Of a stretch of 64,000 bases of DNA, positions 57,944 through 64,000 are shown in pieces. The stretch is from Mycobacterium lacus (GTDB lineage: Bacteria; Actinomycetota; Actinomycetes; Mycobacteriales; Mycobacteriaceae): NCBI RefSeq assembly GCF_010731535.1, contig NZ_AP022581.1, positions 558,001 to 622,000 of the forward strand, given 5' to 3'. Under the pieces are notes generated by a model, which had not been told where the DNA came from, ran no database searches, and worked only from the letters and a program-made list of their open reading frames with translations. Within the stretch, counting starts at the first letter, position 1. Every line of letters starts with the position of its first letter. Both the position numbers and the translations under genes were made by a program.

Positions 57944-59575
57944 ATGTACGGCACGATGCAGGACTTCCCGTTGACGATCACCGCCATCATGCGTCACGGC
58001 GTCGGTGTTCATGGGGCACGCACGGTCACCACCGCGACCGGTGACGGCTACCGCCATTGCAGCTACCGCGAAGTGGGTCAACAGGCGGCCCGGCTGGCAA
58101 ACGCGTTGCGCCGCCTGGGCATTACCGGCGATGACCGCGTCGCAACGTTCATGTGGAACAACGCCGAACACCTGGCGGCCTACCTCGCGGTGCCGGCGAT
58201 GGGCGCCGTGCTACACACCCTCAACATCCGGCTGTTCCCGGAGCAGATCGCCTACGTCGCCAACGAGGCCGAAGACCGCGTGGTCCTGGTCGACCTGTCG
58301 CTGGCCAAGCTGCTCGCCCCGGTCCTGCACAAGCTCGAGACCGTGCACACCGTGATCGCCGTCGGCGATCAAGACATGGCGCCGCTGCGGGAGTCGGGCA
58401 AGACGGTGCTGCGCTACGCCGAATTGATTGACGCCGAATCCCCCGACTTCGACTGGCCGCGGATCGACGAGAACTGCGCGGCCGCGATGTGTTACACCAG
58501 CGGCACCACCGGCAATCCCAAAGGCGTGGTCTACAGCCATCGTTCGAGCTTCTTGCACACGATGGCGGCCTGCACCGCCAACGGCGTCGGCATCGGGGCC
58601 AGCGATCGCGTGCTGCCGATCGTGCCGATGTTTCACGCCAACGCGTGGGGGCTGCCGTATGCGGCGTTGATGGCGGGTGCCGACCTGCTGTTGCCCGACT
58701 GCTACCTCGACCCCCGATCGCTGATCGACATGGTCGAAAGGCTGCGGCCGACGGTGGCGGGCGCGGTGCCGACGATCTGGAACGACGTCCTGCACCAACT
58801 CGAGAACGATCCCGACCACGACATGTCGTCGCTGCGTCTCGTGGTGTGCGGTGGCTCGGCCGTTCCGGTATCGCTGATGCGCGCCTTCGAGGAAAAGCAC
58901 AGCGTCCAGATCCGGCAGCTGTGGGGCATGACGGAAACGTCGCCGATGGCCACGATGGCCTGGCCGCCGCCGGGCACCTCGGAGGACCAGCATTGGGCAT
59001 TCCGCGCGACCCAAGGACAACCGGTGTGCGGGGTGGAGATGCGGATCGTCGACGACGACGGCCAGGTCCTGCCCAACGACGGCGATGCCGTGGGCGAGGT
59101 GGAGGTACGCGGCCCGTGGATTGCCGGCTCGTACTACCTGGGGCGTGACGAGTCCAAGTTCGACTCCGGTTGGTTGCGCACCGGCGACGTGGGTCGCATC
59201 GACGCCCGCGGCTTTGTCACCCTGACCGACCGGGCCAAGGACGTCATCAAGTCAGGGGGGGAATGGATCTCCTCGGTCGCCTTGGAGAACTGCCTGATCG
59301 CGCACCCCCACGTGCTCGAGGCCGCGGTCGTCGGGGTTCCCGACGAGCGCTGGCAGGAACGACCGCTCGCTGTCGTCGTCGTCAGGCAAGGCGCTCCGGT
59401 CAGCGCCGAGCAGCTGCGAACGTTCCTCGCGGACAGGGTCGCTCGGTGGTGGTTGCCCGAGCGGTGGACATTCGTGGACGAGATTCCGCGCACCAGTGTG
59501 GGCAAGTACGACAAGAAGGCCATCCGGTCGCGCTACGCCGAGCACGGCTACTGGGTGGTGGAGGCGCGCGATTGA
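57944..59575 (+). CDS. fadD14: Fatty-acyl-CoA/AMP ligase FadD14
   Basis: 543 residues, the H37Rv length. AMP-binding motif YTSGTTGNPKGVVYSHRSS at about residue 182, GMTETSPMATMAWPPPG, the hinge region WLRTGDVGRIDARGFVTLTDRAKDVIKSGGEWIS and the catalytic Lys in TSVGKYDKKAIRSRY. It activates acids to acyl-adenylates and acyl-CoA. Its chain-length preference is unknown. Confidence 0.92.
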   Translation: MYGTMQDFPLTITAIMRHGVGVHGARTVTTATGDGYRHCSYREVGQQAARLANALRRLGITGDDRVATFMWNNAEHLAAYLAVPAMGAVLHTLNIRLFPEQIAYVANEAEDRVVLVDLSLAKLLAPVLHKLETVHTVIAVGDQDMAPLRESGKTVLRYAELIDAESPDFDWPRIDENCAAAMCYTSGTTGNPKGVVYSHRSSFLHTMAACTANGVGIGASDRVLPIVPMFHANAWGLPYAALMAGADLLLPDCYLDPRSLIDMVERLRPTVAGAVPTIWNDVLHQLENDPDHDMSSLRLVVCGGSAVPVSLMRAFEEKHSVQIRQLWGMTETSPMATMAWPPPGTSEDQHWAFRATQGQPVCGVEMRIVDDDGQVLPNDGDAVGEVEVRGPWIAGSYYLGRDESKFDSGWLRTGDVGRIDARGFVTLTDRAKDVIKSGGEWISSVALENCLIAHPHVLEAAVVGVPDERWQERPLAVVVVRQGAPVSAEQLRTFLADRVARWWLPERWTFVDEIPRTSVGKYDKKAIRSRYAEHGYWVVEARD

Positions 59576-59576
59576 G

Positions 59577-59638
59577 CGCGAGCAGACGCAGAATCGCATA
59601 GTTTCGCCCCGAAACATGCGATTCTGCGTCTGCTCGCG
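59577..59638. repeat. Dispersed palindrome, copy 2
   Basis: The same perfect 22-base arms as at 42251-42312 (core GCAGACGCAGAATCGCA), 18-base loop. It starts 1 base after the fadD14 stop and ends 15 bases before the next start, inside a run of co-directional genes. Confidence 0.8.
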
Positions 59639-59653
59639 TAGGAAGGTGAGGAC

Positions 59654-60709
59654 ATGTTGCGGGTCGTTCAGTGGGCAACGGGGTCGGTCGGTGTGGCCGC
59701 GATCAAGGGTGTGCTCGAGCATCCCGACCTCGAACTCGTCGGCTGCTGGGTGCATTCCGAGGCGAAGAGCGGCAAGGACGTCGGCGAGATCATCGGCACC
59801 GCGCCGCTGGGCGTGGTCGCGACCAACAACATCGACGATGTGCTGGCGATCGATGCCGATGCGGTGATCTACGCCCCGTTGCTGCCCAGCGTCGAGGAGG
59901 TCGCCGCGCTGCTTTCGTCCGGCAAGAACGTCGTCACCCCGCTCGGCTGGTTCTACCCGAGCGAAAAGGAGGCCGCCCCGCTGGAGGTCGCCGCCCAGGC
60001 CGGAAACGCGACGCTGCACGGCGCGGGCATCGGCCCCGGCGCCGCCACCGAGCTGTTCCCGCTGCTGCTGTCGGTGATGTCGACGGGCGTGACTTTCGTT
60101 CGTTCCGAAGAGTTTTCGGACCTGCGCACGTATGGAGCGCCGGACGTGCTGCGCTATGTGATGGGCTTCGGTGGCACACCGGATGGGGCGTTGACCGGGC
60201 CGATGCAAAAACTGCTGGATGGCGGATTCAGCCAGTCCGTCCGGTTGTGTGTCGACCGGTTGGGCTTCGCCGCCGATCCGGAGGTCCGCACATCGCAGGA
60301 AGTGGCCGTCGCGACCGCGCCGATCGACTCGCCGATCGGGATGATCGAGCCCGGGCAGGTCGCCGGGCGCCGCTTCACCTGGGAGGCGCTGGTGCGCGAC
60401 ACCGTGGTCGTCCAGATCACCGTGAACTGGCTAATGGGATCGGAAAACCTTGATCCGCCTTGGTCTTTCGGGCCGGCAGGGGAACGCTACGAAATCGAGG
60501 TACGCGGAAACCCGGACACCTTCGTGACCGTCAAGGGATGGCAGCCGGAGAGCGTGGCGGCGGGGTTGACGAGCAACCCCGGTATCGTCGCGACCGCAGC
60601 GCACTGCGTCAATGCGATACCCGCCACCTGCGCCGCCCCGGCGGGCATCCAAAGCTTCTTCGATCTGCCGCTGATCACCGGCCGGGCCGCTCCCGGGCTG
60701 GCGCGCTAG
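59654..60709 (+). CDS. Rossmann-fold dehydrogenase (DapB-N-like), Rv1059-like
   Basis: 351 residues. NAD(P) loop VVQWATGSVGVAAIKGVLEHPDLELVG at the N-terminus, then a dihydrodipicolinate-reductase-like first domain (ADAVIYAPLLPSVEEVAALLSSGKNVVTPLG). The second half is unlike DapB. Related mycobacterial proteins include 2,4-diaminopentanoate dehydrogenase-type enzymes, but substrate here is unknown. Sits 10 bases before the SRPBCC gene. Confidence 0.85.
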   Translation: MLRVVQWATGSVGVAAIKGVLEHPDLELVGCWVHSEAKSGKDVGEIIGTAPLGVVATNNIDDVLAIDADAVIYAPLLPSVEEVAALLSSGKNVVTPLGWFYPSEKEAAPLEVAAQAGNATLHGAGIGPGAATELFPLLLSVMSTGVTFVRSEEFSDLRTYGAPDVLRYVMGFGGTPDGALTGPMQKLLDGGFSQSVRLCVDRLGFAADPEVRTSQEVAVATAPIDSPIGMIEPGQVAGRRFTWEALVRDTVVVQITVNWLMGSENLDPPWSFGPAGERYEIEVRGNPDTFVTVKGWQPESVAAGLTSNPGIVATAAHCVNAIPATCAAPAGIQSFFDLPLITGRAAPGLAR

Positions 60710-60719
60710 GAGGAATCAC

Positions 60720-61193
60720 ATGGCGAGGTCTGTCGTTGTTGAGCAATCGCGAGCAATACCCGTCACCGTCGAGGCTGCGTTCGGCGGCACGCTGCCGATA
60801 TCGCTGCCGTTGATTTGTTCGCACTGGTACGGGCCGATCCCGCCGATCAAGGAGGTGCGTGATCAAACCGGTGCCTGGGATGCGGCGGGCCAGACCCGCG
60901 TCGTGATGATGGTCGGCGGCGGCAGCGTGCGCGAGGAGCTGACCAGCGTTGATCCCCCGCGGTCGTTCGGCTACACGCTTTCCGGCATCACGGGTCCGTT
61001 GGCGCCACTGGTCAGCTCGGTCGACGGCAGGTGGAGCTTCGCGCCCGCGGGCACCGGAACCACGGTGACCTGGCAATGGCGGATCCACGCGAGGTCGGCC
61101 GCTGCCGCGCCGGTGCTGCCGCTGTTTGCCAGGATGTGGAAGGGCTACGCACGTCGCGTGCTCGAGGAACTGTCCGCCCAGTTGGTGCGCTGA
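60720..61193 (+). CDS. SRPBCC (START-like) protein, Rv1060-like
   Basis: 157 residues. IPVTVEAAFGGTLPISL at the N-terminus and RWSFAPAGTGTTVTWQWRIHAR followed by a long C-terminal helix (LFARMWKGYARRVLEELSAQL) give the helix-grip fold that holds hydrophobic ligands. AGGA precedes ATG 60720. Probably co-transcribed with its neighbours. Confidence 0.8.
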   Translation: MARSVVVEQSRAIPVTVEAAFGGTLPISLPLICSHWYGPIPPIKEVRDQTGAWDAAGQTRVVMMVGGGSVREELTSVDPPRSFGYTLSGITGPLAPLVSSVDGRWSFAPAGTGTTVTWQWRIHARSAAAAPVLPLFARMWKGYARRVLEELSAQLVR

Positions 61194-61205
61194 GACTGCG
61201 ATCTC

Positions 61206-62072
61206 ATGTGTCGACTCTTCGGCCCGCACGCCGGGGCGGACGCGTGCACCGCCACGTTCTGGTTGCTGGACGCCCCGGACAGCCTGGCCGAGCGGAGCAG
61301 GCGGAACCCGGACGGCACGGGCCTGGGTGTCTTCGGCGAGGACGGCCGGCCCGAGCTGCACAAGGAGCCGATCGCGGCCTGGCAACACGTCGAATTCGCC
61401 ACCGCAGCGCACCAGCTGACCGGGACCACCTTCGTCGCGCACGTGCGCTATGCGACGACGGGATCGCTCGACGTCCACAACACCCATCCGTTCCTGCGGG
61501 ACGGCCGGATGTTCGCGCACAACGGGGTGCTCGAGGGTCCCGACGCCATCGACGAACGGCTGCGCGAGGTCGGCGCCGACGATCTGGCATCGGGCCAAAC
61601 CGATTCCGAGCGGACATTCGCCCTGATCACCGCCTCGATCCGCGGCCGTGAGGGCGACGAATTGGCCGGTCTGGTCGACGCCCTGCGATGGCTCGCTTCG
61701 AACGTCCCGATCTATGCGGTCAACGTGCTGCTGAGCACGGCCACCGATATATGGGCACTGCGTTACCCCGAGCCACACAAGCTCTATGTCCACGACCGAC
61801 GCTTGGACGGGCTGCCCGAGTTCGATCTGCGCACCAAACGAATCCGCGCGTGGTCCGAGCATCTGCGCGCGCGGCCGTCGGTGTTCGCCACCGAACCCAT
61901 GGACGACGACCCGCGCTGGAGTTTGCTCACCCCGGGTGAGCTGGTCCACGTGGACGCCGCGCTGCGGGTCACGCGCAAGCTGGTGTTGCCCGACGAGCCC
62001 CGCTACGCGATCCGGCGGGCCGATCTGAGTGCGCCGGTCGAGCTGGCTCAGCACAGCAGCGGGCGGACATGA
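61206..62072 (+). CDS. Class II glutamine amidotransferase-like protein, Rv1061-like
   Basis: 288 residues. The N-terminal MCRLFG places the nucleophile Cys2, RRNPDGTGLGVF, FVAHVRYATTGSLDVHNTHPF and RMFAHNGVLEG complete the Ntn-type glutaminase site, as in EgtC and YafJ-type proteins. No synthase domain follows. Overlaps the next gene by ATGA. An amide- or glutamyl-bond hydrolase is the likely role. Confidence 0.85.
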   Translation: MCRLFGPHAGADACTATFWLLDAPDSLAERSRRNPDGTGLGVFGEDGRPELHKEPIAAWQHVEFATAAHQLTGTTFVAHVRYATTGSLDVHNTHPFLRDGRMFAHNGVLEGPDAIDERLREVGADDLASGQTDSERTFALITASIRGREGDELAGLVDALRWLASNVPIYAVNVLLSTATDIWALRYPEPHKLYVHDRRLDGLPEFDLRTKRIRAWSEHLRARPSVFATEPMDDDPRWSLLTPGELVHVDAALRVTRKLVLPDEPRYAIRRADLSAPVELAQHSSGRT

Positions 62073-62935
62073 CCAGTAGGCGCGCGCTGGTGTTGGCCGG
62101 CGGGGGCCTGGCGGGAATCGCCTGGGAGACAGGCGTTCTGTGCGGCATCGCCGACGAGTCGCCCGCGGCTGCCCGGCTGCTGCTGGATTCGGATGTGCTG
62201 GTCGGGACGTCGGCCGGGGCCGCGGTCGCCGCGGCGATCAGCGGCGGTCGCCCGCTCGACGAGTTGTTCGCCCGGCAAGTCGCCGAGACGTCGGCCGAGA
62301 TCGATCCCGGCGTCGACATCGATGCCGTCACCGAACTCTTCCTGGCCGCGTTGGGCGATTCGCGCACCTCGCACCGGGAGCAACGGGAGCGTATGAAACG
62401 CATCGGGGCGGTGGCGCTGGCGACGCAAACCGTTGCCGAACCCGTCCGTCGCGCGGTCATCGCGCAGCGCCTGCCGTCGCACCGCTGGCCGGACCGGGTG
62501 CTGCGGGTCACGGCGATCGACGTCGCCACCGGCGAACTGGTCGTCTTCGACCGAGATTCAGGTGTTGATCTGGTCGACGCGGTGGCGGCCAGTTGCGCAG
62601 TGCCGGGGGCGTGGCCGCCGGCGACGATCGCCGGTCGACGCTACATGGACGGCGGCGTGGGTAGCTCGATCAACCTCGGCGCCGCCGACGACTGCGAGGT
62701 GGCGGTGGTGTTCGTGCCCGCCGGCGCGGACGCGCCGTCGCCGTTCGGGGCCGGGCCGGCCGCCGAGATCGCGGCGTTTCGCGGAACGGCGTTCGCCGTG
62801 TTCGCCGACGGCGATTCGTTGGCGGCCTTCGGGCCCAACCCGCTGGATCCGCGCTGCCGCATCGGCTCGGCGCGGGCCGGGCGTGAGCAGGGCCGCCGGG
62901 AAGCCAAGGTCATCACGCGCGCGCTGGGGATCTGA
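62069..62935 (+). CDS. Patatin-like phospholipase, Rv1062-like
   Basis: 288 residues. Oxyanion loop LAGGGLAGIAWETG, nucleophile elbow VGTSAGAAVA (Ser in GTSAG, about residue 49) and the catalytic Asp in YMDGGVG. Cytosolic, no signal. It hydrolyses acyl esters of lipids. Ends directly against the convergent second patatin gene. Confidence 0.87.
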   Translation: MTSRRALVLAGGGLAGIAWETGVLCGIADESPAAARLLLDSDVLVGTSAGAAVAAAISGGRPLDELFARQVAETSAEIDPGVDIDAVTELFLAALGDSRTSHREQRERMKRIGAVALATQTVAEPVRRAVIAQRLPSHRWPDRVLRVTAIDVATGELVVFDRDSGVDLVDAVAASCAVPGAWPPATIAGRRYMDGGVGSSINLGAADDCEVAVVFVPAGADAPSPFGAGPAAEIAAFRGTAFAVFADGDSLAAFGPNPLDPRCRIGSARAGREQGRREAKVITRALGI

Positions 62936-63991
62936 TCAGCCGTCGATCGCGGGCGGGGCCGGCTTCTCCGCTTCGATTTCGAGCGCGTCCAGGGCACGGG
63001 TGGCCAGGGCGCGGCCGACGGCGATGACTTCCACCGCCCGGTGGAACTCCAGGCTTCGGCATGTCGAGCGCGGCACCTCGATCAGCAAGTCGGCCGGATA
63101 GGCCGCCAGCGTGTGGCGCGCCAGCGCGGATTGGGCGATGTCGATCGTTCGATTCATCACCTCGAAGCTGCCCATCTTGGGGACTTCCGGAGCGGCGGAC
63201 GTTTCCGCGGGGTCGTCGCGGGTCGTCGGGCTCGGGTCGACGTCGCTGTCTTCCGACCAGGTATCCGGGGCCGCCGCGCCGAACCGACTGAGCACCGCCC
63301 GCGCCGTCGGCCGGTCGAGCAGCGACCGGGCGGCGGTGGCGTCGAACAGCGCGGAGGTGCTGCGCACCATGCGGTTCAACCACTCCGCGGTGACTCCCGG
63401 CTCCGCATCGCGAGGGGGCCCGGCGTCACTGCCGTTAAGGCTCACCGCGATGGTCAGGTCGGCGTTGACCCCGGCGATCGGTGCCATCGGCAGCGGGTCC
63501 AGGATTCCGCCATCGGCGAGCAGTCGGCCGTCGACTTCGTGCGGGGCGATCACTCCAGGTATCGCAATGGACGCCCGGATCGCCTCGTCGAGCGGCCCGC
63601 GCTGGAACCACACCGACTTGCCGGTCAATAGGTCGGTCGCCACCGCGGTGAACGGGATGGGCAGTCGCTCGATGCAGACGGGGCCGACGATGTCGCGCAC
63701 CGCGTCCAGAATCTTCTCGGCCCGCAGCACTCCGGCCGCGGTGATCGACGGGTCGAGCAGTCGCAGTATGGTGCGCTGTGTCAACGACTTCGCCCAGTCC
63801 GCGAGCTCGGTGAGTCGTCCGGCCGCTTGCACGCCGCCGACCACCGCTCCCATCGACGAACCCGCGATCCCGACGATGTCGTAACCCCGTTCGCGCAGCG
63901 TCTCGATCACTCCGATGTGGGCGTACCCGCGGGCGCCGCCGCTGCCGAGCGCCAACGCGACGCGAGGCGTCGACGACCCGCGTGAGCGCAC
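62936..63991 (-). CDS. Patatin-like phospholipase (RssA type), Rv1063c-like, start near the window end
   Basis: 351 residues from GTG 63991; the true start may lie outside the window. LALGSGGARGYAHIGVIETL (oxyanion loop), IAGSSMGAVVGG (Ser nucleophile) and LLADGGILDPLPM (Asp) form the patatin dyad in the RssA-type order. The last 100 residues (DVDPSPTTRDDPAETS then IDIAQSALARHTLAAYPADLLIEVP) complete it. The two patatins are different enough that recent duplication is unlikely. Confidence 0.85.
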   Translation of the reverse strand: MRSRGSSTPRVALALGSGGARGYAHIGVIETLRERGYDIVGIAGSSMGAVVGGVQAAGRLTELADWAKSLTQRTILRLLDPSITAAGVLRAEKILDAVRDIVGPVCIERLPIPFTAVATDLLTGKSVWFQRGPLDEAIRASIAIPGVIAPHEVDGRLLADGGILDPLPMAPIAGVNADLTIAVSLNGSDAGPPRDAEPGVTAEWLNRMVRSTSALFDATAARSLLDRPTARAVLSRFGAAAPDTWSEDSDVDPSPTTRDDPAETSAAPEVPKMGSFEVMNRTIDIAQSALARHTLAAYPADLLIEVPRSTCRSLEFHRAVEVIAVGRALATRALDALEIEAEKPAPPAIDG

Positions 63992-64000
63992 GGCTGCCGG

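Noticed and set aside
61206..62072. EgtC as part of an ergothioneine cluster
   Set aside because: The protein has the same glutaminase-type fold, but none of egtA, egtB, egtD or egtE lies next to it and the gene order is that of Rv1060-Rv1062.

Overview
The window reads as chromosomal DNA of a slow-growing Mycobacterium that is close to, but not, M. tuberculosis. It is GC-rich throughout and carries PPE-MPTR and PE_PGRS genes, a full 14-gene nuoA-N operon, MIRU-type repeats inside that operon and a DUF222/HNH (13E12-like) relic. From memory of the H37Rv order, most of the window is two blocks: Rv3171c to about Rv3141 (1.5-43.3 kb, inverted in the window) and Rv1056 to Rv1063c (51.5-64 kb). 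A PE/PPE-rich non-tuberculous species such as the M. kansasii or M. marinum groups would fit; the species cannot be fixed from this alone.

Layout. 0-1.3 kb: end of a SnoaL-like gene and a decayed amine-oxidase gene. 1.5-6.8 kb: hpx-like hydrolase, aofH, two conserved genes (Rv3169- and Rv3168-like) and a divergent TetR regulator. 6.9-8.1 kb: frameshifted DUF222/HNH gene. 8.4-12.5 kb: membrane/MoxR/DUF58 operon. 12.7-14.9 kb: PPE53-like MPTR gene with a relic tail. 14.9-30.4 kb: nuo operon on the minus strand, coding NDH-1, with two MIRU-type elements in its gene gaps. 30.8-32.5 kb: PPE52-like gene and a response regulator. 32.5-38.7 kb: accessory stretch with a Dabb protein, a polysaccharide deacetylase, an HxlR regulator, a PE_PGRS and a PPE-MPTR gene (both frameshifted); three of these units share one nearly identical 61-bp promoter. 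38.7-44.3 kb: YceI protein, an acyl-CoA dehydrogenase/kinase/DUF6285 operon and two MDR-type reductases.

44.4-48.2 kb is a scar: two tandem group II intron-like 5-prime fragments, one split by an IS3-type element with a broken transposase, running into the truncated toxin gene of an AbiE/MenAT toxin-antitoxin pair. Its antitoxin is intact and lies next to a tRNA-Leu(TAA) gene. The break between the two H37Rv-like synteny blocks falls in or just beside this interval.

48.4-56.1 kb: membrane protein, phytase-like lipoprotein, F420-type nitroreductase, DUF427 protein, then a cytochrome P450 / flavin monooxygenase / O-methyltransferase-type set that looks like a small tailoring pathway without a visible scaffold-building enzyme. 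56.7-64 kb: beta-propeller protein, fadD14, a Rossmann reductase, a SRPBCC protein, a class II amidotransferase-like protein and two patatin-like lipases that face each other.
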